DNA of 64,000 bases from Alsobacter soli. Lineage in GTDB: Bacteria > Pseudomonadota > Alphaproteobacteria > Rhizobiales > Beijerinckiaceae. The position numbers were made by a program, and so were the translations under genes. The DNA lies in NCBI RefSeq assembly GCF_003004785.1, contig NZ_PVZS01000015.1:33195-97194 (forward strand). The letters are read 5' to 3'. The notes below the pieces were generated by a model. It did not search any database and had not been told where the DNA came from. It was given only the letters and a program-made list of their open reading frames with translations. Positions 25,774-34,246 of the stretch are shown here, piece by piece (position 1 is the first letter of the stretch; the number at the start of each line of letters is the position of its first letter).

Positions 25774-27987
25774 ATGCTCCGGTATTGTATGTTGGCGTTG
25801 CTCGGTCTTCTCGCGGGCCTCGCCCTCCTCCCCTGGCACATGCAAGAAGCCGGAGTGTTGGCCGGCGCTTGGGTTCGAGCGTCGATGACTTCGCCGAACG
25901 CGGCGCCGGCCCTTTTCCAAGCGGCGATCTTTGGCCGGTGGTGGTTCATCCCGATCATCGCGGCGGCCTTCCTGGGCCTCGCGGTCCATGTGCTCTTCAG
26001 CGGGCGGAAACTCTCGCAGGCTTCCGCCGCCCGCGCCATGACCGCCATCGGAGCCCTGGGGTTCTTCCTCATCCTGGCCCAAGGCGCCGCCATCGGCCCG
26101 GGCGGGTGGTCCTACGCCGCCCTGTCGGACGCGTTCGGGCCGCTCGGGCAGAAGCAGTTCGGGGTCGGCGCCGGCATGGCGGTGACCACCATCGGCTTCC
26201 TCACGCTCTTCACAACCGGATTGGCCGGCCAGGGCGGCTTTCGCAGCGACCCCTTCACGGCCTTCGCGGTGGGCCTGATCGCGCTCCTGATCGTATCCTT
26301 CACGGCCTGGCCGGTGGGCAGGATGCTCGTCATGGCGCTCTCTCCGACGCCGGGACAGAACGCGATCGAGGCTCTCGCGAACCGCCTGCTGGAGCCCAAG
26401 ATCTGGGGTCTCGCCTGTCTTTACAGCGGCAAGAGCTGCGGGGTGGCCTGGAACACAGTCGCCCTGGCCCTGTCCACCGCGCTCGCCGCCACCATGCTTG
26501 GCCTCTGCTTCGCATTGCTTGTGACGCGCACGAGTTTCCCGGCGAAGAAGCTGATGCGGGCGTTGACGATCCTGCCGATCATCACGCCGTCCTTCGTGAT
26601 CGGCCTCGGCCTGATCCTGATCTTCGGCCGGTCCGGCATCGTGAACCAGGGAATCGAGCAGCTCTTCGGCCTTGACCTGGGCCGCTGGATCTACGGCTTC
26701 CAGGGGGTCTGGCTGGCCCAGGTGTTCTGTTTCACCCCAACGGCCTTCCTTGTCCTGATCGGCGTGGTGGAAGGCGTGTCGCCGACCCTTGAGGAGGCCG
26801 CCGGCACGCTTCGCGCCGATCGATGGACGACATTCTGGCGGGTCAGCCTGCCGCTGATGCGCCCTGGCGTGGCCAACGCCTTCCTCGTGGTCTTCGTGGA
26901 ATCCATCGCGGACTTCGGAAACCCGATCCTGCTGGGTGGCTCCTTAGGCCTGCTCTCCACCGAGGTCTACTTCGCCGTCGTGGGCGCACAGGCCAACTTC
27001 TCGCAGGCCGCCGCGCTCGCGCTGCTGCTGCTGCTGCTGGCCTTCGGCGCCTTCTACCTGCAGCGCAAGATTCTGGGCCGCTATTCCTACGTGTCCATGT
27101 CCGGCAAGGGCGACGCGGGCCTCGGGCAGCCCTTGCCCGACCGCGTCCGCCGATTCGTGTATGGCGTCACCCTGCCCTGGACCGTGCTGACCGTCGGGGT
27201 CTACGGCATGGCTCTCGTCGGCGGTTTCGTGAAGGTGTGGGGCCGGGACTGGTCGCCCACGCTCAGCCATTACTCCCGCGCGTTCTCGCTCGAGTGGGGT
27301 CCCAGCGGGGTGCTGTGGTCCGGGTCGGCGTGGAACTCGTTCTTCACCACCATCCAGCTCGCGGCGATCAGCGCGCCTGTCACGGCAGCCATCGGCATCC
27401 TCACCGCCTGGCTGCTGACCCGCCAGCGCTTCGCGGGCCGCACCGCGCTTGAATTCGCGCTGATGCTGTCTTTCGCGGTGCCAGGCACTGTGCTCGGCGT
27501 GTCCTACATCCTCGCCTTCAACGTGCCGCCGCTCGAGCTGACCGGAACGGCCGTCATCCTGGTGCTGTGCTTCACCTTCCGGAACATGCCCGTGGGCGTG
27601 CGGGCCGGAATGGCGGCCATGAGCCAAATCGACAAGAGCCTGGACGAAGCCGCCATGGTGCTGCGCGCCTCCGCGGCCCGCACCATGACGAATGTCCTGC
27701 TGCCGCTTCTGCGGCCCGCAATGGTGACCGCGCTGATCTATTCCTTCGTGCGCTCCATCACGACGGTCAGCGCCGTGATCTTCCTGACCTCGGCCGAACA
27801 CGAGATGGCGACGGTCTTCATCATCAACCGCGTGATCAACGGCGACTACGGGGTGGCCATCGCCTACTGCTCGGTCCTCATCGTCATGATGATGGTCGCG
27901 CTGGGCACGATCCAGCTCCTGGTCGGCCGGCGCAACCTCGGGCGACGCACGGCCGGGGCCAAGGCGCCGGCGCCCGCACACGCCTGA
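25774..27987 (+). CDS. afuB: ABC transporter permease, double-length (AfuB/FbpB-like)
   Basis: A 737-residue inner-membrane protein made of two fused permease halves, each with a binding-protein-dependent transport (EAA) loop. The first reads EAAGTLRADRWTTFWRVSLP, the second DEAAMVLRASAARTMTNVLLP. Roughly 12 or more membrane helices are spread along the chain, with a longer than usual N-terminal section. This fused layout is typical of FbpB/AfuB permeases. It lies 32 bases after the binding-protein gene and 18 before the ATPase gene, forming a complete importer. Confidence 0.93.
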   Translation: MLRYCMLALLGLLAGLALLPWHMQEAGVLAGAWVRASMTSPNAAPALFQAAIFGRWWFIPIIAAAFLGLAVHVLFSGRKLSQASAARAMTAIGALGFFLILAQGAAIGPGGWSYAALSDAFGPLGQKQFGVGAGMAVTTIGFLTLFTTGLAGQGGFRSDPFTAFAVGLIALLIVSFTAWPVGRMLVMALSPTPGQNAIEALANRLLEPKIWGLACLYSGKSCGVAWNTVALALSTALAATMLGLCFALLVTRTSFPAKKLMRALTILPIITPSFVIGLGLILIFGRSGIVNQGIEQLFGLDLGRWIYGFQGVWLAQVFCFTPTAFLVLIGVVEGVSPTLEEAAGTLRADRWTTFWRVSLPLMRPGVANAFLVVFVESIADFGNPILLGGSLGLLSTEVYFAVVGAQANFSQAAALALLLLLLAFGAFYLQRKILGRYSYVSMSGKGDAGLGQPLPDRVRRFVYGVTLPWTVLTVGVYGMALVGGFVKVWGRDWSPTLSHYSRAFSLEWGPSGVLWSGSAWNSFFTTIQLAAISAPVTAAIGILTAWLLTRQRFAGRTALEFALMLSFAVPGTVLGVSYILAFNVPPLELTGTAVILVLCFTFRNMPVGVRAGMAAMSQIDKSLDEAAMVLRASAARTMTNVLLPLLRPAMVTALIYSFVRSITTVSAVIFLTSAEHEMATVFIINRVINGDYGVAIAYCSVLIVMMMVALGTIQLLVGRRNLGRRTAGAKAPAPAHA

Positions 27988-28005
27988 ATTCCGGGAACGA
28001 CCAAC

Positions 28006-29109
28006 ATGACCAACAGCACTCTCCAACTCGGCGCCGAGCCGATCGCGGCCCGGAAGCCGGCCGCCGAAGTCAGGCTCGAAGGCGTCGGCAAGCGCTACGG
28101 CAAGGTCACGGCCGTGAAGCCGCTCGATCTCGTGATCGAGGCGGGTTCGCTGGTCACCCTGCTGGGACCGTCCGGCTGCGGAAAGACCACGCTCCTGCGC
28201 ATGATCGCAGGGCTGGAGCAGCCCACCGACGGCCGGCTGCTGATCGGCGGCCGCGACGTGACGCATCTGCCGCCCGGCGAGCGCGACGTATCCATGGTGT
28301 TCCAGTCCTATGCGCTGTTTCCGCATATGACGATCGCCCAGAACGTCGCCTTCGGGCTCATCTCCGGCGGCATGGCCAAGGACGCCGCCCTGGCGAAGGC
28401 GGACCTTGCGCTGGATCAGGTCGGCCTCCCGGGCCTGGGCGGGCGCCTCCCGTCCGAGCTCTCCGGCGGCCAGCAGCAGCGCGTCGCGGTGGCGCGCGCG
28501 CTGGTGCTCGAGCCCTCCGTGCTGCTTTTCGACGAGCCGCTCTCCAACCTCGACGCGCGCCTGCGCCGGCGCATGCGCGAGGAGATCCGGGATCTCCAGC
28601 AGCGCCTCGGGGTGACGGTGGTCTACGTCACCCACGACCAGTCGGAGGCCTTGGCCGTCGCCGACAAGATCGTGGTGATGCGCAATTCCGAGATCGCGCA
28701 GATCGGCTCGCCGCGGGAGCTGTACCAGCAGCCGGCGAACACCTTCGTGGCCTCGTTCATGGGCGAGTGCAACAACGTCAAGGCTGATCTGGCCGACGTG
28801 GCCGGGGGCCGGGGTCGCCTGACGCTCGGCTCCTCGCAGGTGCTGACGGCCGTGCCGGACGGCTTGGAGCAGGGCCAGGTGGATGTCGCGATCAGGCCCG
28901 AGGCGGTCAGGGTCCTGCCGAAGGACTCCGGGTGCCTGCAAGGGGTGGTGTCGCACGCCACCTACATGGGCAGCTGCATCGAGTACGAGATCGAAACCGA
29001 CATCGGCGGGCTGTTCGTGGTGTGTGGCGACATCGCCGGCATGCGGGCGAAGGGCGACCCGGTCGGCCTCGATTTCGTGGCCTCCGGCATCGCGGTCGTC
29101 CGCCCATGA
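28006..29109 (+). CDS. afuC: ABC transporter ATP-binding protein (AfuC/FbpC-like)
   Basis: A 367-residue ATPase energising the importer at the cytosolic face. It has the Walker A LGPSGCGKTTLLR, Q-loop VFQSYALFPHMT, signature LSGGQQQRVAVARAL, Walker B VLLFDEPLSNLDARLR and switch His (VYVTHDQ). A C-terminal TOBE-like regulatory domain spans about residues 260-365. Its stop overlaps the zwf start by four bases (ATGA), tying transport to glucose-6-phosphate oxidation at the translational level. Confidence 0.95.
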   Translation: MTNSTLQLGAEPIAARKPAAEVRLEGVGKRYGKVTAVKPLDLVIEAGSLVTLLGPSGCGKTTLLRMIAGLEQPTDGRLLIGGRDVTHLPPGERDVSMVFQSYALFPHMTIAQNVAFGLISGGMAKDAALAKADLALDQVGLPGLGGRLPSELSGGQQQRVAVARALVLEPSVLLFDEPLSNLDARLRRRMREEIRDLQQRLGVTVVYVTHDQSEALAVADKIVVMRNSEIAQIGSPRELYQQPANTFVASFMGECNNVKADLADVAGGRGRLTLGSSQVLTAVPDGLEQGQVDVAIRPEAVRVLPKDSGCLQGVVSHATYMGSCIEYEIETDIGGLFVVCGDIAGMRAKGDPVGLDFVASGIAVVRP

Positions 29110-30575
29110 GCAGGGCGGGGCATCCGGACCTCGTCCGCAACCCGGTGCCGGCGTTCGACCTCGTCCTCTTCGGGGCGGCGGGGGACCTGGCCTGCCGCAA
29201 GCTCTTTCCCGCGCTCTACCGGCGCGACATGGAGGGCGTGCTGCCCGAGGGCAGCCGCATCCTCGCCGTTGGGCGCCGGCCCATGTCGGACGACGAGTTC
29301 CGGCAGGAACTCGCCGCCAAGCTCGGCGGCGGGGAGGAGGCGCTCCGGCGCTTTCTCGGCCGCATCCTGTACCGCTGCGCGGATTTCGAGAGTCCCGAAA
29401 CCGTGGGGGCGCTGGCGCAAGACCTCACGGATCCGAGCCGGGTCAGGGCCTTCTACCTCTCGATCCCGCCCCGCTACTACGCGCCCCTGTGCCGGGCGCT
29501 GGGCGAGCAGGGCCTCGTGACGCCGCTGTCGCGGATCGTGGTCGAGAAGCCGATCGGCTCCAACCTCGCTTCGGCGCGCGCGATCATGGACGAGGTGGCG
29601 TCCGTGTTCGACGAGCGCGCGACGTACCGGATCGACCACTACCTCGGCAAGGAGACGGTGCAGAACCTGCTCGTCCTGCGGCAGGCGAACACCATCTTCG
29701 AGCGGCTCTGGTCCAACCGGGACGTCGACCACATCCAGATCACCTGCGCCGAGGAGGTGGGGCTGGAGGAGCGGGCGGGCTACTACGACTCGTCTGGCGC
29801 GCTGCGCGACATGGTGCAGAACCATGTGCTGCAGCTGCTGTGCCTCGTCGCCATGGAGCCGCCGAACAGCCTGAGCGCCGACGCGGTGCGGGACGAGAAG
29901 CTGCGCATCCTGAAGGCGCTCCAGCCCATCGAGGGGGCCGACGTCCTGGCCCGGACGGTGCGTGGCCAGTACGAGGCGGGGCTCATCCGCGGCGCGCCCG
30001 TTCTGGGCTACCAGAGCGAGTTCGGCCGCGCCAGCGAGACGGAAACCTTCGTGGCCATCCGGACCGAGCTGCGGACTTGGCGCTGGGCGGGCGTGCCAAT
30101 CTTCCTTCGCACCGGCAAGCGCATGGCGGGTCGCTACTCCGAGATCGTCGTCACCTTCAAGCCGGTGCCGCACTCCATCTTCGACGGACTGGGCCCCGAC
30201 GGCCGCATCGAGCCCAACAGGCTGATCATCCGGCTGCAGCCGGACGAGGGCATGCAGCTCTTCACCATGTCGAAGATCCCGGGCAGCGGCCGGCTGCGTC
30301 TGCGGCGGACCGCGCTCGACCTGCGCTTCGGCGAAGCCTTCCACGAGCCGGCGCCCGACGCCTACGAACGCCTGATCACCGACGTGCTGCGCGGCGACCA
30401 GACCCTGTTCATGCGCCGGGACGAGGTGGAGGCCGCCTGGTCTTTCGTGGACCCCATCGCGGCCGGCTGGCAGGCCCACTACCGCCTGGCCCACCGCTAC
30501 CCCGCCGGCGCCAACGGCCCACCCCAGGCCTTCGGCCTCATCGCCCGGGAGGGGCGAAACTGGCACGATCTGTAG
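29106..30575 (+). CDS. zwf: Glucose-6-phosphate 1-dehydrogenase
   Basis: A 489-residue enzyme oxidising glucose-6-phosphate to 6-phosphogluconolactone with NADP or NAD. The coenzyme motif GAAGDLA (near residue 24), the substrate motif RIDHYLGKE (near 176, catalytic His and Lys) and a full-length C-terminal domain are present. It begins with ATGA overlapping the transporter ATPase gene. With edd and eda it gives two of the three steps from glucose-6-phosphate to KDPG. No 6-phosphogluconolactonase gene (pgl) is seen in the window. Confidence 0.97.
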   Translation: MSRAGHPDLVRNPVPAFDLVLFGAAGDLACRKLFPALYRRDMEGVLPEGSRILAVGRRPMSDDEFRQELAAKLGGGEEALRRFLGRILYRCADFESPETVGALAQDLTDPSRVRAFYLSIPPRYYAPLCRALGEQGLVTPLSRIVVEKPIGSNLASARAIMDEVASVFDERATYRIDHYLGKETVQNLLVLRQANTIFERLWSNRDVDHIQITCAEEVGLEERAGYYDSSGALRDMVQNHVLQLLCLVAMEPPNSLSADAVRDEKLRILKALQPIEGADVLARTVRGQYEAGLIRGAPVLGYQSEFGRASETETFVAIRTELRTWRWAGVPIFLRTGKRMAGRYSEIVVTFKPVPHSIFDGLGPDGRIEPNRLIIRLQPDEGMQLFTMSKIPGSGRLRLRRTALDLRFGEAFHEPAPDAYERLITDVLRGDQTLFMRRDEVEAAWSFVDPIAAGWQAHYRLAHRYPAGANGPPQAFGLIAREGRNWHDL

Positions 30576-30615
30576 CGGCGGTCGAGAGGCGTCACAGGGT
30601 CTGCGACGCGAGCCG

Positions 30616-30640
30616 GGAACGGGGCGGCGCCCACCCGGTT
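30616..30640 (+). promoter_or_regulatory. Possible EcfG-type stress promoter before the DUF421 gene
   Basis: GGAAC (30616-30620), 16 bases, then GGTT (30637-30640). This resembles the alphaproteobacterial general-stress sigma factor promoter GGAAC-N16/17-CGTT, with one -10 mismatch. The start codon would be only about 10 bases downstream. Confidence 0.35.
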
Positions 30641-30649
30641 CATGGCTTC

Positions 30650-31135
30650 ATGAACTTGCTCATCGCCATCTTCGGATCCAAGGACGACATCTCGATCCTG
30701 CAGGAATGCGCGCGAGCCGCCCTCATCTTCGCCTACGGGCTGGCGCTCGTGCGGGTCATGGGCCGGCGCGTATTCGGGAAATGGGCGGCGCTGGACATCG
30801 TCGTCTCAATCATCGCCGGCTCCAATCTGAGCAGGGCGTTCACCGGCGGCGCGCCGCTGTTCGGGACCCTGGCGGCCACGACCGTGCTCATGCTGCTGCA
30901 CTGGCTTCTCGCCCACGCGTCGGCGAGGTTCGCTTCCGTGTCGCACGTCGTCGAAGGCCGGCCGGAAACCCTTGCGGAAAACGGACGGCTTCACCCAGAC
31001 AGGGCGAAAAGGCACGCCGTCTCGAAGGCGGACCTCGAGGAGGCCTTGCGGCAGTCCGGGGTCGAGCGCATCGACCAGACCCAATTGGTCACCCTGGAGC
31101 CGAGCGGCAAAATCGGTATTCTGAAGAAGCATTAA
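30650..31135 (+). CDS. DUF421 (YetF-like) membrane protein
   Basis: A 161-residue protein with three hydrophobic helices (about residues 15-35, 44-64, 70-90) followed by a small soluble domain. The pattern VRVMGRRVFGKWAALDIVVSIIAGSNLSRA and the end LVTLEPSGKIGILKK match the DUF421/YetF family, whose role is unknown. The ATG at 30650 was chosen since the family begins just before the first helix. It lies 74 bases after zwf with its own possible stress promoter, so it is probably not part of the sugar row. Confidence 0.8.
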   Translation: MNLLIAIFGSKDDISILQECARAALIFAYGLALVRVMGRRVFGKWAALDIVVSIIAGSNLSRAFTGGAPLFGTLAATTVLMLLHWLLAHASARFASVSHVVEGRPETLAENGRLHPDRAKRHAVSKADLEEALRQSGVERIDQTQLVTLEPSGKIGILKKH

Positions 31136-31184
31136 CCATCCGAGCCGCTATGAAGGTTTACTTGCGCTCACGCGCCTGAATTGG

Positions 31185-31209
31185 GGAACGCCAACCTCTC
31201 GTTCCTGTT
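31185..31209 (+). promoter_or_regulatory. Possible EcfG-type stress promoter before the DUF1236 gene
   Basis: GGAAC (31185-31189), 16 bases, then TGTT (31206-31209), about 30 bases before the start codon. It matches GGAAC-N16-CGTT except for one base in the -10 part. Confidence 0.4.
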
Positions 31210-31239
31210 GTTTGGTCACTTCGAACAATGGGAGAGAAC

Positions 31240-32397
31240 ATGCGTAAGCTGCTACTGACATCCGCCGCCGCGGTCGCGCTGGCCCTGGCGGCAGGCGCCA
31301 GCCAGGCCCAGACGGGCGGCGCTGGCTCGCCCCTCCAGCCCGGCGCTTCGGGCGGCTCCTCTTCCGGCGGTTCCGCAGGGGCCCGCTCCGGCTCCGACAT
31401 GGGCGGCAAGGGCGAAGCCCAGCGCGCCACCGAGTCCTCGTCGGGGGCCGCCCGCAGCAGCGAGGTCGCTCCGGCGCGCTCTGGGGCGGACGCCTCCGGC
31501 AAGGCCGCCGCGGACGAGTCGACCTCCACCCACGGCAAGGGCGCCCGTTCGGCCGAGAGCCCGTCCGCCAAGTCGGGCGCCGAGGCGCCCCGCGGGACCG
31601 CCCAGGGCGAACAGCCGCACGGCAAGGCCACCGCCGAAAGCGCGCAGGGCGGCAAGGGCGAGGCGCAGCGCCCAGCTCGAGCCGAGACCCAGCAGGCCCC
31701 GTCGAAGTCGGGCACGGCTGCGGCCGAGCCGTCGTCGAAGTCCGGCACGGCGGCGACGGAGCAGCAGGGTTCGCGCTCGCAGTCTTCCGCGTCGCAGGAG
31801 CGGCCGGGCGCCACGATTCAGTCGCGCTCCAGCGAGGCTTCGGGCAAGGCGGGCAACCTCTCCACGGGGTCGATCAACGCCGCCGCCAAGCTCTCTGGCG
31901 AGCAGCGCACCAAGGTGACCTCCACCTTTTTTGAGCACGCCAAGCCGGCCGAGCGCGTCAGCTTCAACGTGTCGGTGGGCACGACCGTCACGGACGAGGT
32001 CCACCTCTATCCGGTGCCGGAGACGATCGTCAGCATCGTTCCGCAGTATCGCGGCTATGACTACTTCGTGGTCCGCGACGAGGTGGTCATCGTTGAGCCG
32101 CGCACGAAGAAGATCGTGGAGGTGATCCACAAGTCCGGAGGCAAGGGCGCCTCGATCAATATCCGGCAGGACAAGGTCGGACTGATCAAGCGCGAGTTGA
32201 AGCCGCGCCAGACCATCCGCAAGGAGGTCACCATCGAGGAGGGCGCGGTGGTCCCGGAGGACATCGAGCTGGAGATCGTGCCGGAGACGGTGATCTCGGA
32301 AGTGCCCGAGGTGCGCACCTACCGCTACTTCCGCCAGGGTGACGAGGTGGTCCTGGTCGACCCGTCCAGCCGTCGCATCGTCGATGTGATCGAGTAA
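31240..32397 (+). CDS. Secreted low-complexity protein with two tandem DUF1236 domains
   Basis: A 385-residue exported protein. A Sec signal (residues 1-24) is followed by about 190 residues rich in Ser, Ala, Gly, Lys and Glu, with a repeated KSGTAA word. Two copies of the DUF1236 module follow, each ending in a similar beta-rich stretch (DEVVIVEPRTKKIVEVI and DEVVLVDPSSRRIVDVI). DUF1236 proteins are common in Hyphomicrobiales and of unknown function, presumably periplasmic. The ATG at 31240 follows GGGAGAG. The ATG at 31228 would place that Shine-Dalgarno inside the gene. Confidence 0.88.
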   Translation: MRKLLLTSAAAVALALAAGASQAQTGGAGSPLQPGASGGSSSGGSAGARSGSDMGGKGEAQRATESSSGAARSSEVAPARSGADASGKAAADESTSTHGKGARSAESPSAKSGAEAPRGTAQGEQPHGKATAESAQGGKGEAQRPARAETQQAPSKSGTAAAEPSSKSGTAATEQQGSRSQSSASQERPGATIQSRSSEASGKAGNLSTGSINAAAKLSGEQRTKVTSTFFEHAKPAERVSFNVSVGTTVTDEVHLYPVPETIVSIVPQYRGYDYFVVRDEVVIVEPRTKKIVEVIHKSGGKGASINIRQDKVGLIKRELKPRQTIRKEVTIEEGAVVPEDIELEIVPETVISEVPEVRTYRYFRQGDEVVLVDPSSRRIVDVIE

Positions 32398-32420
32398 GGC
32401 GGAGAGAAGCTCGCAGCCGA

Positions 32421-32449
32421 GAAGGCCGCCCCTCGGGGCGGCCTTCTTT
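32421..32449. terminator. Bidirectional terminator between DUF1236 gene and small leftward gene
   Basis: A perfect 12-base inverted repeat (GAAGGCCGCCCC and its complement around a two-base centre) followed by TTTC. It lies 23 bases past the DUF1236 stop and directly before the stop of the convergent gene, so it can serve both. Confidence 0.8.
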
Positions 32450-32451
32450 CG

Positions 32452-32634
32452 TCAGGATTTCGCTGACCGCTCGCGGCCCCAGGGCGGCCCGATCAGGTTC
32501 TCACCCGGGTCGCCCACCCGCGCGCCAGAGGTGCTGAAGGCCCGCCATGCCGGCGTCTGCATGTTGGTCAGCACCAGCCCGGCCGCCACGCCGATCAGGG
32601 CCGCCAGAACGATGCCCCCAACGATCGTGCGCAT
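32452..32634 (-). CDS. Small single-helix membrane protein
   Basis: A 60-residue protein with one N-terminal hydrophobic helix (TIVGGIVLAALIGVAAGLVL) and a polar tail (VGDPGENLIGPPWG). A strong ribosome site (AAGGAGA) lies at the right spacing before ATG 32634. It lies 22 bases after the preceding leftward gene and so probably ends the formate dehydrogenase transcript. No function is known. Its retained reading frame and Shine-Dalgarno argue that it is a real gene. Confidence 0.65.
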   Translation of the reverse strand: MRTIVGGIVLAALIGVAAGLVLTNMQTPAWRAFSTSGARVGDPGENLIGPPWGRERSAKS

Positions 32635-32656
32635 GAGCGTCTCCTTTCACGCAAGG

Positions 32657-33202
32657 CTAGGGACTGCTCGGCGCCGGCTGGCCGCCAGGCTGCTGGCTGG
32701 GCTGCTGGTCAGGTAGCTTGAGCGCGGCGAGGGCCAGGAGCGGCGCAGGCATGACGACGCCCGCACGCCGCATGCGCTGTGCGACGCTTCGGCATCCGCC
32801 GAGATCATTGTTCTGGGCCAGCGCCTTCACGTCATCGAGAGAGGCCTTCTCCTCCTTGGCCGGGGCTTGTCCGGAGGGCGCCGAGATGGGGGCGCTCATG
32901 CCGGAGGCCTGTGGGGCGTTCTGGCCCGAGGCTTCCTGGCCGGGCTCCTTCGATTTCGGCGCTTCCACGGCGACGTTGGACTGCCCGGTCGCCTGGCTCG
33001 CGGAGCCTCCCTGCGGAGGCGCCTTTGCGGCCGCCGGCTGCTTGTTCTGCTCGGAGGTCATGAAGGCGACGAGCTCGCCGCAAAGGTTCGCGGGTCCGCC
33101 GCCCGGGGCGGGTCCCGCAGGCGGCGGGCTCTGGGCGGCTGCGGCTCCGGCGAGCACCAGCGCAGGCAGGGCGACGACGAAAACACGAGACAGGGCCATC
33201 AT
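32657..33202 (-). CDS. Exported Pro/Gln/Ala-rich hypothetical protein of the formate dehydrogenase locus
   Basis: A 181-residue protein with a clear Sec signal (residues 1-24, ending AAAAQ). A low-complexity middle rich in Ala, Gln, Pro, Ser and Gly is followed by a compact segment (SLDDVKALAQNNDLGGCRSVAQRMRRAGVVMP) and a Gln/Pro tail. One Cys is in each ordered part (NLCGEL and GGCRS) and they could form a disulfide. It lies 11 bases after the cytochrome b subunit gene, so it is likely co-transcribed. Role unknown. Two adjacent ATGs make the start uncertain by one residue. Confidence 0.7.
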   Translation of the reverse strand: MMALSRVFVVALPALVLAGAAAAQSPPPAGPAPGGGPANLCGELVAFMTSEQNKQPAAAKAPPQGGSASQATGQSNVAVEAPKSKEPGQEASGQNAPQASGMSAPISAPSGQAPAKEEKASLDDVKALAQNNDLGGCRSVAQRMRRAGVVMPAPLLALAALKLPDQQPSQQPGGQPAPSSP

Positions 33203-33213
33203 GCGATCCTTCG

Positions 33214-34227
33214 CTACTCGGCGGGGGCCGGCGTGCCGGGCCGGCCGGCGCGAGGGGCGCGCTCCTCCGCCAGCACCTTCTCCGCCCAGACGCTGTGGTG
33301 CGTCCTGGCCCAATTCAGGTCGACGGAGCCGCTCTCCATGGCCTGGAACGCGCCTTCCATGCCGAGCGTGCCGATGTAGATGTGGCCGAGGATGACGGCG
33401 ATCAGAAGCACGGCCGCGGTCGCGTGCACGTACTGGGCGAACTGCATGCCGTTGATGTCCAGCAGGGCGAAGGGAAACAGCATCAGCACGCCTGACACGG
33501 AAATCGCCAGGCCGAAGATCACGATTCCCCAGAACATCAGCTTCTGGCCGGCGTTGAAGCGCTCCGCCGGGGGATGCGATCCGTCCAGGAAGCCGCCGCC
33601 GGCGCGCAGCCAGGCGATGTCGACCCGGTCGGGGATGTTGTCGCGGACCCAGGCCACGATCATCACCAGCAGCCCGAGCATGAACGCCCAGGCGACGAAG
33701 TTGTGGGCGTATTTCGCCCAGTGGGACCAAGTCGCGAAGGCGTCGGCCCCAATCAGGGGCATGAGCAGCCGCTTGCCGAAGAAGTAGTTCAGGCCGGTGA
33801 TGGCGAGCACCACGAAAGCGGTCGCCGTGAGCCAGTGGCCTAGCCGCTCCACGGCCGAGAAGCGCAGGACCGTGCGGCCGCCGGGGTCGCGTGGTGGCGC
33901 GGGGATGCGTCCCTTGATCAGGTAGAACGCGGCGAGACCCGCGAGCACGGCCAGGATGATGATCCCGGCCAGCCATGGCAGCACCCTTTCATGGAAGCTG
34001 CGATATTCGCGTCCTTGCGGCTGCTCCAGCGTCGCCGCCTTGCCGTCCGGGATCGTGATGCGGCCCTGGAGCTTGCCGAGAGCGTTCAGCAGGTCGCGCT
34101 CGTTCACCGACTGCGCCGTCGGGTTCGCGCCCGTCATGGGATCGGCGGCGCGTGCGGCCGGGACGAGCGCGACAGCGAGCATCGCCAGGACGGCGAGGGC
34201 CGGAAGCAACCTGCAGACGCAACGCAT
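33214..34227 (-). CDS. fdhC: Formate dehydrogenase cytochrome b556 (gamma) subunit
   Basis: A 337-residue membrane subunit that carries electrons from the Fe-S subunit to quinone. It has a signal-like first helix (residues 1-23), a periplasmic stretch, then a membrane segment (WLAGIIILAVLAGLAAFYLI). The four-helix FdnI-type diheme domain follows, with the diagnostic RLGHWLTATAFVVLAITGLN and a late histidine-containing helix (VLLIAVILGHIYIGTLG). The ATG at 34227 follows AAGGTGA. It lies 19 bases after the Fe-S subunit gene. Confidence 0.93.
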   Translation of the reverse strand: MRCVCRLLPALAVLAMLAVALVPAARAADPMTGANPTAQSVNERDLLNALGKLQGRITIPDGKAATLEQPQGREYRSFHERVLPWLAGIIILAVLAGLAAFYLIKGRIPAPPRDPGGRTVLRFSAVERLGHWLTATAFVVLAITGLNYFFGKRLLMPLIGADAFATWSHWAKYAHNFVAWAFMLGLLVMIVAWVRDNIPDRVDIAWLRAGGGFLDGSHPPAERFNAGQKLMFWGIVIFGLAISVSGVLMLFPFALLDINGMQFAQYVHATAAVLLIAVILGHIYIGTLGMEGAFQAMESGSVDLNWARTHHSVWAEKVLAEERAPRAGRPGTPAPAE

Positions 34228-34246
34228 CGGATCACCTTTCGTGCGG

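Noticed and set aside
26944..28956. 670-codon minus-strand frame across the transporter permease and ATPase genes
   Set aside because: It is antisense to well-supported genes and its translation is His/Gln/Arg-rich with no known domain.
24713..29109. Annotation of the importer as ferric-iron specific
   Set aside because: The FbpA-type Tyr pair is missing, and gene context is sugar-phosphate metabolism. No Fur/RirA-like box was seen. Kept open as an alternative.
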